Source: Halomonas denitrificans (GTDB lineage Bacteria > Pseudomonadota > Gammaproteobacteria > Pseudomonadales > Halomonadaceae). From it: a DNA stretch of 64,000 nucleotides. The DNA is taken from contig NZ_PYVX01000001.1 in assembly GCF_003056305.1 (NCBI RefSeq), forward strand, positions 1,054,001-1,118,000, given 5' to 3'. Under the pieces are notes generated by a model that was not told the DNA's origin, ran no database searches, and saw only the letters and a program-made list of their open reading frames with translations. Numbering within the stretch: the stretch's first letter is position 1; each line of letters begins with the position of its first letter. Below are positions 26,808 to 35,741 of the stretch, piece after piece. Made by a program: the position numbers and the translations under genes.

Positions 26808-26836
26808 ATTCTAGTGATATGTGCCGCGACTGGCAA
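26808..26836 (-). promoter_or_regulatory. Sigma-70 promoter of the rpsF operon
   Basis: On the minus strand TTGCCA (26836-26831) and TAGAAT (26813-26808) are separated by 17 bp. The predicted start is near 26801, giving a leader of about 125 nt. The promoter lies right after the rlmB stop at 26849. Confidence 0.7.
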
Positions 26837-26848
26837 GGCGCGGGCGCG

Positions 26849-27661
26849 TCAGCCGCCCTGGCGCTGGCGCACCGCCTCGAACAGGCAGACCCCGGTGGCC
26901 ACCGAGACGTTGAGGCTGGAGACGCTGCCGGCCATGGGCAGCTTGACCAGGGTGTCGCAGGCCTCGCGGGTCAGCCGGCGCATGCCCTTGCCCTCGGCGC
27001 CCATCACCAGGGCCGTGGGGCCGGTGAAGTCGGCCTCGAAGAGGCTCGCCTCGGCCTCGCCGGCGGTACCGGTGATCCACACCCCCAGCTCCTTCATCCG
27101 GGCCAGGGTCCGCGCCAGGTTGGTGACCTGGTAGACCGGCACGCTCTCGGCCGCCCCGCAGGCGACCTTGCGCACCGTGGCATTGAGCGGCGCCGCCTTG
27201 TCCTTGGGCACGATGACGCCGTGGACCCCGGCGGCATCGGCGCTGCGCAGGCAGGCGCCGAAGTTGTGCACGTCGGTGACGCCGTCGAGCACCAGCAGCA
27301 GCGGCGGCGCCGCGTGGGGCCAGCCCTCGAGCCTGAGCCACAGCGACGCCTCACCCTCGAAGGCGAGCGGCGTGGCGAAGGCGATGATGCCCTGGTGGGC
27401 GGCGCCCTGGGCGAGGCGGTCGAGCTCGTCACGGGGGCGCGACTGCAGGCGCGCGCCCCCCTCCCGCGCGGCCTCGACCAGCTCGGCCAGGCGGGCGCCG
27501 GCGCTGCCCTCCTGCACCCAGACCTCGCGGGGCGTCTCGCCGCGGTCGAGCAGCGCCCGCACCGCGTGCACGCCGAACACGGCCTCGAGCCCGCCGGGGG
27601 TCGAGGGTGCCCGGCGCGGGGCGCCGCGCCCCGCGCGCGGCTTCCTCTGCCCTGCCGCCAT
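26849..27661 (-). CDS. rlmB: 23S rRNA (guanosine-2'-O)-methyltransferase RlmB
   Basis: A 270-residue SpoU/TrmH-family SPOUT enzyme that methylates G2251 of 23S rRNA. It shows [12 protein letters not shown] (substrate-binding domain start), the SpoU motifs [25 protein letters not shown] and [14 protein letters not shown]. The first 22 residues are a basic Arg/Pro-rich extension before the conserved domain. Its ATG shares a base with the TGA of rnr (TGATG), so it is coupled to rnr, the usual rnr-rlmB order. Confidence 0.95.
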   Translation of the reverse strand: MAAGQRKPRAGRGAPRRAPSTPGGLEAVFGVHAVRALLDRGETPREVWVQEGSAGARLAELVEAAREGGARLQSRPRDELDRLAQGAAHQGIIAFATPLAFEGEASLWLRLEGWPHAAPPLLLVLDGVTDVHNFGACLRSADAAGVHGVIVPKDKAAPLNATVRKVACGAAESVPVYQVTNLARTLARMKELGVWITGTAGEAEASLFEADFTGPTALVMGAEGKGMRRLTREACDTLVKLPMAGSVSSLNVSVATGVCLFEAVRQRQGG

Positions 27662-30045
27662 CAGCCGCGACCCTTCGAGCGCCGCGGGCCGCGACGCCGC
27701 CGGCCGCCCTTGCCCGACTTGTCATCGGCCTTGCCGCCCTTGTCGGCGCCACCGCCGCCCGACCCGCCGCCGCGGGACTTGCGCGGCTGGCGCTTGGGAC
27801 GCGGCTTCTCGTCGGCCAGCTCGAAGTCGATCTTGCGCTCGTCCAGGTCAACCCGAGCCACCTGAACGGAGACGCCGTCGCCCAGGCGATAGCTGATGCC
27901 GCTGCGCTCACCCTTGAGGCGATGCTTCTCGGGCTCGTAGTGGTAGTAGTCCGAGGGCAGCGAGGTGACGTGCACCAGGCCCTCGACGTAGACCTCGTCG
28001 AGGCGCACGAAGATGCCGAACTGGGTCACCGAGGCGATGCTGCCGTCGTAGACCTCGCCGAGCTTGTCGGACATGAACTCGCACTTGAGCCAGTCCTCCA
28101 CGTCGCGGGTGGCGTCATCGGCGCGGCGCTCGGTCATCGAGCAGTGCTCGCCGAGCTCGAGCATCTGCTCGAAGGTGTAGGGCGCCCACTTGCTCGGCGG
28201 CTCGACCGCGGCGCCCTCGGCGCGCAGCACGGTGTTGGTCTGGCGCGGCCCGCGGATCACCGAGCGGATGGCGCGGTGGACCAGCAGGTCCGGATAGCGG
28301 CGAATCGGCGAGGTGAAGTGCGCGTAGGCCGGATAGGCCAGGCCGAAGTGGCCGTCGTTCTGCGGCGAGTAGACCGCGCGGCTCATCGAGCGCAGCATCA
28401 CGGTCTGGATCACGTCGGCGTCGTCGCGCCCCTTGATCGCCTCGGCCAGGTCGCGATAGTCCTGCGGGCTCGGGTCGTCGCCGCCGCCGAGCGACAGGCC
28501 CAGCTCGTTGAGGAACAGGCGCAGCTTGTCGAGCCGCTCCGGCGAGGGCTTCTCGTGGATGCGATAGAGCGCCGGCAGGTCGTGCTTGTCGAGGAAGCGC
28601 GCGGTGGCGACGTTGGCCGCCAGCATGCACTCCTCGATGATCTTGTGGGCGTCGTTGCGGCTGCGCGGCACGATCTTCTCGATCTTGCGCTCGTCGTTGA
28701 AGACGATCGCCGTCTCGGTGGTCTCGAAGTCGATGGCCCCGCGCTCCACGCGGGCCTCGCGCAGCAGCCGGTAGAGCGAATGCAGGTTCTTGAGCGACGG
28801 CACCAGCTCGCTGTACTCCTCGCGCAGCGCCTCGCCCTGCTCGCCCTCGTCGTCGAGGATGGAGGCGACCTTGTTGTAGGTCAGGCGCGCGTGGGACTGG
28901 AACACCGCCTCGTAGAAGCGGTAGCGGCTGATAGCGCCGCTCTGGGAGATGTTCATCTCGCAGACCAGCGCCAGGCGATCGACGGCCGGGTTCAGCGAGC
29001 AGAGCCCGTTGGAGAGCAGCTCCGGCAGCATCGGCACCACCTGCCCCGGGAAGTAGACCGAGTTGCCGCGGGTGATCGCCTCCTGGTCCAGGGCGCTGCC
29101 CGGACGCACGTAGTGGGAGACGTCGGCGATGGCCACCAGCAGCTTCCAGCTGCCGGACTTGGTCTTCCAGGCGCAGACGGCGTCGTCGAAGTCCTTGGCC
29201 GTCTCGTCATCGATGGTCACCAGCGGCACGTGACGCAGGTCGATGCGGTTGGACTTGTCGGCCTCGGCGACCTCGCTGGACATGCCGGCGATCTGGTCGT
29301 GGACCTCGGGCGGGAACTCGGCGGGAATCTCGTAGCTGCGGATGGCGATGTCGATCTCCATCCCCGGGTCCATGCGCTCGCCGAGCACCTCGATCACCTC
29401 GCCCACCGGCTGCACCCGGGTCTCGGGCTGCTGGGTGATCTTGGCGGAGATCACCTGGCCGTCCTGGGCGCCACCACAGGCGCTGTGGGGAATGATGATC
29501 TCCTGGGTGATGCGCGAGTTCTCGGGGATCAGCACGCCAAACTCTGGCGTGTTGGCCCGGTAGACGCCGACGATCTCCTGGGTGTTGCGCGCCAGCACCT
29601 CGACGATGGTGGCCTCGTCACGCCCGCGGCGGTCGCGTCCGCTGATGCGCACCAGCACGTGGTCGCCGTGGAAGACGCGCCGCATCTGCCGCGGCGGCAT
29701 GACCAGATCCGGTTTCTTGCCGTCGTCGCGCAGCAGGAAGCCGAAGCCGTCGCGGTGCCCCAGCACCTTGCCCTTGATCAGGTCGAGCTTGTCGATCAGC
29801 GCATAGGCGTTGCGCCGGTTGCGCAGCACCTGACCATCGCGCTCCATCGCCGCGAGGCGACGCCGCACCGCCTCCTGGAGATCCTCGTCCTCGAGACCCA
29901 GCTGCTGGCTCATCGCCTCGTGGGTCATCGGCTTGCCGGCCTCCTCGAGGCGCGCCAACAGGTATTCTCGGCTGGGGGCAGGCTTGTCGTACTTGTGGGC
30001 TTCGCGTTTCGCGTGCGGATCGTCGCTGAGCGTCCAGTGGGTCAT
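27661..30045 (-). CDS. rnr: Ribonuclease R
   Basis: A 794-residue 3'-5' exoribonuclease that degrades structured RNA. The domain order is N-terminal winged helix (about 20-85), two cold-shock domains (about 90-245), the RNB catalytic domain with [22 protein letters not shown] (the metal-binding aspartates), and an S1 domain (about 650-735), followed by a Lys/Arg/Gly-rich tail. The start at 30043-30045 ([19 protein letters not shown]) matches the family N-terminus; a longer in-frame reading upstream spans the promoter. The leader is about 100 nt, which fits post-transcriptional control as in cold-inducible rnr genes. Confidence 0.97.
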   Translation of the reverse strand: MTHWTLSDDPHAKREAHKYDKPAPSREYLLARLEEAGKPMTHEAMSQQLGLEDEDLQEAVRRRLAAMERDGQVLRNRRNAYALIDKLDLIKGKVLGHRDGFGFLLRDDGKKPDLVMPPRQMRRVFHGDHVLVRISGRDRRGRDEATIVEVLARNTQEIVGVYRANTPEFGVLIPENSRITQEIIIPHSACGGAQDGQVISAKITQQPETRVQPVGEVIEVLGERMDPGMEIDIAIRSYEIPAEFPPEVHDQIAGMSSEVAEADKSNRIDLRHVPLVTIDDETAKDFDDAVCAWKTKSGSWKLLVAIADVSHYVRPGSALDQEAITRGNSVYFPGQVVPMLPELLSNGLCSLNPAVDRLALVCEMNISQSGAISRYRFYEAVFQSHARLTYNKVASILDDEGEQGEALREEYSELVPSLKNLHSLYRLLREARVERGAIDFETTETAIVFNDERKIEKIVPRSRNDAHKIIEECMLAANVATARFLDKHDLPALYRIHEKPSPERLDKLRLFLNELGLSLGGGDDPSPQDYRDLAEAIKGRDDADVIQTVMLRSMSRAVYSPQNDGHFGLAYPAYAHFTSPIRRYPDLLVHRAIRSVIRGPRQTNTVLRAEGAAVEPPSKWAPYTFEQMLELGEHCSMTERRADDATRDVEDWLKCEFMSDKLGEVYDGSIASVTQFGIFVRLDEVYVEGLVHVTSLPSDYYHYEPEKHRLKGERSGISYRLGDGVSVQVARVDLDERKIDFELADEKPRPKRQPRKSRGGGSGGGGADKGGKADDKSGKGGRRRRGPRRSKGRG

Positions 30046-30149
30046 GCGGAGGGCATCCTTGGCGGCATGGTGAGCAGCGTGATCGAAAGGGCGCGAGGAC
30101 GGCGTCCGGCGCGTGGCATCTGGCGTGTCGAGTCGTTTGTCATGCGCGC

Positions 30150-30178
30150 AGTATAGCGCCGGCGCCCCCATCACCCAA
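30150..30178 (-). promoter_or_regulatory. Probable rnr promoter
   Basis: On the minus strand TTGGGT (30178-30173) precedes TATACT (30155-30150) by 17 bp. The predicted start near 30143 leaves a leader of about 98 nt before rnr. Confidence 0.6.
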
Positions 30179-30242
30179 CCATGGCGGCGCCACGAACCCT
30201 CGGCCGACAACAAAAAAACCGCCTTTTTCATCGCCCGGGCGC

Positions 30243-30270
30243 TTGCATCGCCGAACGAATCCGGTACCAT
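30243..30270 (+). promoter_or_regulatory. Promoter of the tRNA-Leu cluster
   Basis: TTGCAT (30243-30248) and TACCAT (30265-30270) are separated by 16 bp. A GC-rich discriminator follows and the first tRNA begins 11 bp later. A GC-rich discriminator is the usual sign of stringent control of stable RNA promoters. Confidence 0.55.
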
Positions 30271-30281
30271 ACGCCTCGCCT

Positions 30282-30368
30282 GCCCAGATGGCGGAATTGG
30301 TAGACGCGCTAGCTTCAGGTGCTAGTGTCCTTACGGACGTGGAGGTTCAAGTCCTCTTCTGGGCACCA
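30282..30368 (+). tRNA. tRNA-Leu (CAG), copy 1
   Basis: An 87-nt class II tRNA with encoded CCA. The anticodon loop CTTCAGG gives anticodon CAG, and the long variable arm (GTGTCC TTAC GGACG) is typical for Leu. Compared with copies 2 and 3, the last acceptor pair is A-U instead of G-C, a compensated change. Confidence 0.96.
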
Positions 30369-30446
30369 TCGATACCCTGTCGATCATCGACCGGATATCC
30401 GGGAGTTCGCTCCCACGCTCTTTGTCAGCTCGAGTCGCACGTGTTC

Positions 30447-30533
30447 GCCCAGGTGGCGGAATTGGTAGACGCGCTAGCTTCAGGTGCTAGTGTCCTTACG
30501 GACGTGGAGGTTCAAGTCCTCTCCTGGGCACCA
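30447..30533 (+). tRNA. tRNA-Leu (CAG), copy 2
   Basis: An 87-nt class II tRNA with encoded CCA and anticodon CAG. It is identical to copy 1 except for the acceptor pair at position 7 (G-C here). It lies 78 bp after copy 1. Confidence 0.96.
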
Positions 30534-30574
30534 TCGCTCACGCGATGCGCCCGAACACGACGACCGCATGATGC

Positions 30575-30661
30575 GCCCAGGTGGCGGAATTGGTAGACGC
30601 GCTAGCTTCAGGTGCTAGTATCCTTACGGATGTGGAGGTTCAAGTCCTCTCCTGGGCACCA
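30575..30661 (+). tRNA. tRNA-Leu (CAG), copy 3
   Basis: An 87-nt class II tRNA with encoded CCA and anticodon CAG. The variable-arm stem has TATCC/GGATG instead of TGTCC/GGACG, so a G-C pair has become A-U with pairing kept. It lies 41 bp after copy 2 and 49 bp before the terminator. Confidence 0.96.
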
Positions 30662-30710
30662 CTACTCGCGTCATGCAGACGAGCCTTACATCGATGCCCC
30701 ATATATGAAG

Positions 30711-30739
30711 AAACCGCGACACTGGATCGCGGTTTTTTT
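30711..30739 (+). terminator. Rho-independent terminator of the tRNA-Leu cluster
   Basis: AAACCGCGA (30711-30719) pairs with TCGCGGTTT (30727-30735), and the T-run continues to 30739. Confidence 0.95.
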
Positions 30740-30801
30740 GTGCCTGGCGTTTGCCGGCCGCCCCACCCTGTCGCTCGCCCGGCGCCCGGACCGTCGCTCG
30801 C

Positions 30802-31668
30802 TCAGAAGCGCCCGGGCAGCCGGGCCACCGCCTCGAGCCCCCAGCCGGCGGTGTCGACCCGCCCCTCCAGGGCCTCGGCGGCCGCCGGCGCGAGCCGCGG
30901 CAGGAAGTCCAGGCCGGTGCGCGCCTCCACCTCGTCGATGCTCACCAGGAAGTCGTCCAGCGGCTCATTCCCGGCGACCCGCTGCGGCATGATGAAGGCC
31001 AGCACCCGGGGCTCATCGCCCGGCACCACCAGGATCTTGTAGAAGGCCTCGGGCACCTCGACCAGCCCGACCCGGTTGAGCACGTTGTCCTGGAAGCGCG
31101 CGGGGAAGATCGGCCCGGTGATCACCTGCAGGGCGGCGAAGCGCGGCACGAAGTGATCCATCACCACCTCCTCGAGCCGCTGCCAGAGCCGGCGATTGAG
31201 CTCGGGCCGCTGGGGCGACATGTTGCTCATCAGGAAGGTATCGCGCTGCGCCCGGCTGCCGTGGACCGCCGCGATGGCATAGTTGGGCGCGAGATGGCCG
31301 CGGTCGTAGCCGCTGCCGAAGTAGCTCTCCGGGTCGATCGGCCACAGCGCCCGCCAGTCGCGGCGAAAGCCGGGGCGCGGCCCGGCGGCGGGATCCTCGA
31401 CCCGGCGCAGCCGGTAGCTGACCCACAGCGGGTTGACGCGCACGTCGGACCAGCCCACCAGGAAGCCGTCGTTGCGCAGCACGCGATGGAAGGTCAGCGG
31501 GGTGAGCGCCTGCCAGGTGGTGACGCCCTGCCAGCTCAACCCGTCGCGAAGCTCACGCTCCTGGAAGTGCCAGAGCCCCGAGGCGACAGCCAGGAACAGC
31601 GCCGTGATGCCGAGGCGACGGACCCGCCGGCCGAAGCGACCGGCGGCGCGCCCTCGCCTAGCCGCCAT
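30802..31668 (-). CDS. DNA/RNA non-specific endonuclease (NucA/EndoG, beta-beta-alpha metal)
   Basis: A 288-residue nuclease of the Endonuclease_NS family. A basic N-terminus (1-18) and a single hydrophobic helix (about 19-33) suggest an uncleaved membrane anchor or a signal peptide, so the enzyme acts outside the cytoplasm. The catalytic motif DRGHLAPNYA lies near residue 122, with His as general base, and the metal-binding Asn is in FLMSNMSPQ about 25 residues later. Such enzymes cut DNA and RNA for nutrient release or defence. The gene ends near the tRNA cluster and is preceded by the Lrp-domain gene with 51 bp between. Confidence 0.9.
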   Translation of the reverse strand: MAARRGRAAGRFGRRVRRLGITALFLAVASGLWHFQERELRDGLSWQGVTTWQALTPLTFHRVLRNDGFLVGWSDVRVNPLWVSYRLRRVEDPAAGPRPGFRRDWRALWPIDPESYFGSGYDRGHLAPNYAIAAVHGSRAQRDTFLMSNMSPQRPELNRRLWQRLEEVVMDHFVPRFAALQVITGPIFPARFQDNVLNRVGLVEVPEAFYKILVVPGDEPRVLAFIMPQRVAGNEPLDDFLVSIDEVEARTGLDFLPRLAPAAAEALEGRVDTAGWGLEAVARLPGRF

Positions 31669-31719
31669 GCTCGCTCCGCCCCCGCGCGTTCACGCCATGC
31701 CCGACGCTCACCAGACCGT

Positions 31720-31995
31720 TCACCACCCCAGGGAGAACATGGTCTCGAGGTCGTGGCGGGAGTGCACCTGCATGGCGTTGAGGGTCTCGGTGTCGCGGAT
31801 GCCCTCGACGGCATTGAGCCGCCCGGTGACCAGTTCCGCCAGGCTCTCGAAGTCGCGGGTGCGCGCAATGGCCACCAGGTCGTAGCGACCGCAGGTGGAG
31901 TAGACCTCGCTGATCCCTTCCACGTCGGCCAGCCGCTCGGCCACGGCCTTGACCTGCCCCTTCTCGGCATTGATCAGAATCACCGCATTCTGCAT
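31720..31995 (-). CDS. Stand-alone Lrp/AsnC effector (RAM) domain protein
   Basis: A 91-residue protein made only of the AsnC_trans_reg/RAM ligand-binding domain: AVILINAEKGQVKAVAERL, then a VYSTCGRYDLVAIART strand pair and the NAVEGIRDTETLNA segment. The DNA-binding helix-turn-helix of full Lrp proteins is absent. Stand-alone RAM proteins form oligomers and bind amino acids or partner with full-length Lrp proteins; the ligand is unknown. It starts at ATG 31993-31995. An extended -10 (TGCTATACT) lies about 70 bp upstream. Confidence 0.9.
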   Translation of the reverse strand: MQNAVILINAEKGQVKAVAERLADVEGISEVYSTCGRYDLVAIARTRDFESLAELVTGRLNAVEGIRDTETLNAMQVHSRHDLETMFSLGW

Positions 31996-32421
31996 CGCCC
32001 TTACTCCCTGCTCGAGGCGCTGTCGCGCGCCTGGGTTCCGTTCGGCCAGAGGCCGCTGGCGCGAGTATAGCAGCGCCGGTGCGGGCGCTGCATCGCCGCC
32101 GGCCCGCCCCTCGGCATGCGCTTGCGCCCGGCCGCGCGACGGATTGCCGCACTGGCCACGCACGATTCGCGATGCCTCATTCAGTTGACTACCATGGGAC
32201 GGACGAACTCCACCGGCAAACGTTGGTCGGAACAGGGGTGGCGCCGGGCGCCACCGTCGCGCCAGACGCGACACCCAGGGCCCGACGCCACGGCTCGGGT
32301 CGCATGACACCCGACAGCAAGACCAACAACAGAGAGCGCTCGCCCACAAGAGCGCGCAAGAGCGAGGGCACCAAGCATGCCCCGCCACGATTCGTCCCTA
32401 CCGTGATGACAAGGAGAGACC
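31996..32421. promoter_or_regulatory. Intergenic region between the Lrp-domain and HiPIP genes
   Basis: This 426-bp gap separates two divergent genes. For the leftward gene an extended -10, TGC TATACT, is visible on the minus strand (32072-32064). For the rightward HiPIP gene I see no convincing -10/-35 pair; TTGACT at 32185 has no partner at the right distance. No conserved coding frame or RNA structure is recognisable. Only an AAGGAGAG ribosome site for HiPIP at about 32410-32417 is clear. Confidence 0.45.
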
Positions 32422-32736
32422 ATGGCCGACCGCAATCGTCGTGACTTCATGCGTAACAGCCTGCTGGGCCTCGCCGCCCTGCCCCTCGGTGCCGGCATCC
32501 TGTCGAAGCGCGCCTTCGCCCAGGACCTGCCTCCCCTGGACCCGAACGCCGAGCAGGCCAAGGCCCTGAACTACGTCAAGGTGGCCAGCGAGGCCAGCGA
32601 CCATCCCGCCTACGAGGAAGGCGAGGAGTGCCAGAACTGCATGTTCTATCAGGCGGACAGCCAGGGCTGCCAGCTGTTCCCCCAGAACAGCGTCGAGCCC
32701 GGCGGCTGGTGCCAGTCCTGGACGGCCCAGGCCTGA
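32422..32736 (+). CDS. High-potential iron-sulfur protein (HiPIP), Tat-exported
   Basis: A 104-residue periplasmic electron carrier. The N-terminus has a twin-arginine signal (NRRDFMRNSLLGLAALPLG) with likely cleavage after AFA (33). The mature protein has four Cys at C70, C73, C83 and C97, with the spacing expected for a HiPIP [4Fe-4S]2+/3+ cluster. HiPIPs pass electrons from the bc1 complex to terminal oxidases or photosynthetic centres; a link to the cbb3 oxidase encoded 9 kb away is possible but unproven. A terminator 23 bp after the stop makes it monocistronic. Confidence 0.95.
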   Translation: MADRNRRDFMRNSLLGLAALPLGAGILSKRAFAQDLPPLDPNAEQAKALNYVKVASEASDHPAYEEGEECQNCMFYQADSQGCQLFPQNSVEPGGWCQSWTAQA

Positions 32737-32758
32737 TTCGCGTCGCTCGCCGACAGCC

Positions 32759-32786
32759 AAGACCCGCGCCACGGCGCGGGTCTTTT
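32759..32786 (+). terminator. Rho-independent terminator after HiPIP
   Basis: AAGACCCGCGC pairs with GCGCGGGTCTT around a four-base loop and is followed by TTTT. Confidence 0.9.
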
Positions 32787-32872
32787 CGTTTCGCGACCCC
32801 TCGCCTGGGGACGGCTTGCGGCGGGCGCTGGACAGATCGCGGCGCCGCGTTTTTGCGCCGCGCCTCGAACCG

Positions 32873-34423
32873 TCACTCGCGGCGCTCCTCCTCGGCCAGG
32901 GGCCAGTGATAGCGGCGCACCACCTCGTCGTTCTCCACCGACTCCAGCCGCACCGGGAAGCCCCACAGCTGGTGGAGGTGGCGGATGACCGGATAGACAC
33001 TGCGCGCCAGCGGCCGGCGACCGTCCTGGACGTGGCGCAGGGTCAGGGAGCGGTCGCCGCGGATATCCGCCGCGTAGACCTGGATATTGGGCTCGCGCAC
33101 GGCCAGGGCGTACTGGGTGGCCAGGGAGTCGCGGATGCGCCGATAGCCGCGCTCATCGTGGATCGCCGCCACCTCGAGCATCTCCTCCTGATCGTCGTCG
33201 ACCACCATGAACAGCTTGAGGTCGCGCATCACCTTGGGCGAGAGGAACTGCTGGATGAACGACTCGTCCTTGAAGTTGCGCATCGCGAACTCCAGGGTCT
33301 CGCGCCAGTCGCTGCCGGCGGTATCGGGGAACCACTCGCGATCCTCCTGGGTCGGGGCCTCGCAGATGCGCTTCAGGTCGGTGAAGATGGCGAAGCCCAA
33401 GGCGTAGGGGTTGATGCCGCTGAAGTAGGGGCTGTCGAAGGCGGGCTGCTGCACCACCGAGGTGTGGGACTGCAGGAACTCCAGCATCAACCCCTCGTCC
33501 ACCAGCCCCTCCTCATAGAGCCGATTCATCAGGGTGTAGTGCCAGAAGCAGGCCCAACCCTCGTTCATCACCTGGGTCTGGCGCTGGGGATAGAAGTACT
33601 GCGCCAGCTTGCGCACGATGCGCACCACCTCGCGCTGCCAGGGCGCCAGCAGCGGGGCGTTCTTCTCGATGAAGTAGAGCAGGTTCTCCTGGGGCTCCGG
33701 GGGATAGCGCCCGCCCTCGTGCAGGCCCAGCGGGTCCTCCTGGTCGACCAGGCCGGGCAGCGCATCCTCGCGCAGCGGCCCGGGAATGGTCCGCCAAAGC
33801 ATGTTGACCTGAGCCTGGAGGTGCGCCTCGCGCTCCGCCTGGCGGCGCGACTCCTCCGCCGCGGAGATCGGCGAGGGGCGCTTGTAGCGATCGACCCCGT
33901 AGTTCTGCAGGGCGTGGCAGGCATCCAGCAGCTGCTCCACCGCCTCCACGCCGTGGCGCTCCTCGCACTCGCCGATGTACTTCCGGGCGAACACCAGGTA
34001 GTCGACGATGGAGGAGGCATCCGTCCAGGTGCGGAACAGGTAGTTGCCCTTGAAGAAGGAGTTGTGGCCATAGCAGGCGTGGGCCATGACCAGCACCTGC
34101 ATCATCAGGGTGTTCTCCTCCATCAGGTAGGCGATGCAGGGATCGGAGTTGATGACGAGCTCGTAGGCGAGCCCCATCTGGCCGCGGCGATAGGCCTGCT
34201 CCACGGCCAGGAACTGCTTGCCGAAGGACCAGTGGTGGTAGCCCACCGGCATGCCCACGCTGGCATAGGCGTCCATCATCTGCTCGGTGGTGATGACCTC
34301 GATCTGGTTGGGGTAGGTGTCCAGGCGATACTCGTCGGCCAGGCGGGCGATCTCGCGCTCGAAGGCGTCGAGGATCTCGAAGTTCCAGTCGGAGCCGGTG
34401 GCGATGGGCTGACGTCGGGTCAT
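32873..34423 (-). CDS. SpoVR family protein (YcgB-like)
   Basis: A 516-residue SpoVR-domain protein. Characteristic segments are VGYHHWSFGKQF, INSDPCIAYLMEENT, VMAHACYGHNSFFKGNYLF and VMNEGWACFWHYTLMNRLY. The His/Glu/Cys-rich motifs suggest metal binding but the biochemical function is unknown. In Bacillus the homologue affects spore cortex formation; in proteobacteria the gene travels with prkA and yeaH in a stationary-phase operon. It starts behind GAGGAGG, 19 bp after yeaH, as the third gene of that operon. Confidence 0.95.
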   Translation of the reverse strand: MTRRQPIATGSDWNFEILDAFEREIARLADEYRLDTYPNQIEVITTEQMMDAYASVGMPVGYHHWSFGKQFLAVEQAYRRGQMGLAYELVINSDPCIAYLMEENTLMMQVLVMAHACYGHNSFFKGNYLFRTWTDASSIVDYLVFARKYIGECEERHGVEAVEQLLDACHALQNYGVDRYKRPSPISAAEESRRQAEREAHLQAQVNMLWRTIPGPLREDALPGLVDQEDPLGLHEGGRYPPEPQENLLYFIEKNAPLLAPWQREVVRIVRKLAQYFYPQRQTQVMNEGWACFWHYTLMNRLYEEGLVDEGLMLEFLQSHTSVVQQPAFDSPYFSGINPYALGFAIFTDLKRICEAPTQEDREWFPDTAGSDWRETLEFAMRNFKDESFIQQFLSPKVMRDLKLFMVVDDDQEEMLEVAAIHDERGYRRIRDSLATQYALAVREPNIQVYAADIRGDRSLTLRHVQDGRRPLARSVYPVIRHLHQLWGFPVRLESVENDEVVRRYHWPLAEEERRE

Positions 34424-34442
34424 GCTGCCTCCTCAGGCCGCC

Positions 34443-35726
34443 TCAGAAGGCGACTCGGCGCTTGAACAGCTCGCGGAAGACCGGGTAGATGTCGCCGGCC
34501 TCGACGATCTGGCGCATGGCGAAGCGCGTGTCGTACTCGGCCTCCACGCGCTCGTACTCCTCCCACAGCGCCTGGTGGGCATGGGGCGTGATCTCCACGT
34601 AGGTGAAGTACTGCAGCCGCGGCATCAGGCGCTCGACCAGCAGCTTGCGGCAGGCGACGGAGTCATCGTCCCAGTTGTCGCCGTCCGAGGCCTGGGCCAC
34701 GTAGAGGTTCCACTGCCCGGCGGGATAGCGCGCCTCGATGATCTCGTCGACCAGGGTCAGGGCGCTGGAGACGATGGTGCCGCCGGTCTCCCGGGAGTAG
34801 AAGAACTCCTCCTCGTCGACCTCCTTGGCCGCGGTGTGGTGGCGCACGAAGACCAGCTCGACCTTCTCGTAGTTGCGCTCCAGGAAGAGGTAGAGCAGCA
34901 GGAAGAAACGCTTGGCGATGTCCTTGTGGGCCTGGGTCATGGAGCCCGAGACATCCATCACGCAGAACATCACCGCCTTGCTCGACGGCTGGGGCTGGTC
35001 GATCAGGTTGTTGTAGCGCAGGTCGTAGGTGTCGATGAAGGGCACCGCCTCGAGGCGCTTCTCCAGTCGCTCGACCTCCGCCTTGAGCTCGGCGATACGG
35101 GCCGGATTGCGCAGCACCGGATCCTTGCGCTCCTCCTCGGCCAGCGCCGCCTGGGCCTCGCGCAGGGCGCGGCGGATCGGCGCGCGCATGGCGATGCGTC
35201 GCGCCTGGGCCTCGCGCATGGAGCGCACGATGTTGATGCGCGCCGGGGTGCCGTCCCGGGAGACCCCCGCCCGCACCTGGCGCACCTCGTCGAGGTCCAC
35301 CAGGTTCTTGCGCTCCAGGTGGGGCAGCTCGAGGCCGTCGAAGACGAAGTCGAGGAACTCCTCCCGCGACAGGCTGAAGGCGAACTCATCCATGCCCTCG
35401 CCCTGGTTGGAGGCGCCGCCCTCCCCGGCGCCATCGCCGCCCCCGCCGCCACCGGGGCGCCGCAGCCGGTCGCCCTCGACGAACTCCTTGTTGCCGGGGG
35501 CGACGATGGCGCGCTTGCCCCCCGGGCCGTGCTGGAAGACCGGCTCGGAGATGTCCCGCGCCGGGATCGAGACCTTCTCGCCCCGCTCCATGTCGGTGAT
35601 CGAGCGGCGGTTCACCGCCTCCTCGACCGACCGCTTGATATGGGTGCGGTAGCGGTCGAGGAAGCGCTGGCGGTTCACCGCGCTCTTGTGCTTGGCATTG
35701 GCTCGTCGATCGATGAAATAGGTCAT
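34443..35726 (-). CDS. YeaH/YhbH family protein (DUF444, VWA-like)
   Basis: A 427-residue protein of the DUF444 family. The C-terminal half is a von Willebrand A-like domain with a MIDAS-type motif DVSGSM (258-263), followed by [18 protein letters not shown] Gly-rich linker lies around residues 90-105. It works with the PrkA kinase in the E. coli yeaGH stress unit; the molecular role is not established. GAGGAGG precedes the start. It is 15 bp downstream of prkA and upstream of spoVR. Confidence 0.96.
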   Translation of the reverse strand: MTYFIDRRANAKHKSAVNRQRFLDRYRTHIKRSVEEAVNRRSITDMERGEKVSIPARDISEPVFQHGPGGKRAIVAPGNKEFVEGDRLRRPGGGGGGDGAGEGGASNQGEGMDEFAFSLSREEFLDFVFDGLELPHLERKNLVDLDEVRQVRAGVSRDGTPARINIVRSMREAQARRIAMRAPIRRALREAQAALAEEERKDPVLRNPARIAELKAEVERLEKRLEAVPFIDTYDLRYNNLIDQPQPSSKAVMFCVMDVSGSMTQAHKDIAKRFFLLLYLFLERNYEKVELVFVRHHTAAKEVDEEEFFYSRETGGTIVSSALTLVDEIIEARYPAGQWNLYVAQASDGDNWDDDSVACRKLLVERLMPRLQYFTYVEITPHAHQALWEEYERVEAEYDTRFAMRQIVEAGDIYPVFRELFKRRVAF

Positions 35727-35741
35727 GGCGACCTCCTCGCC

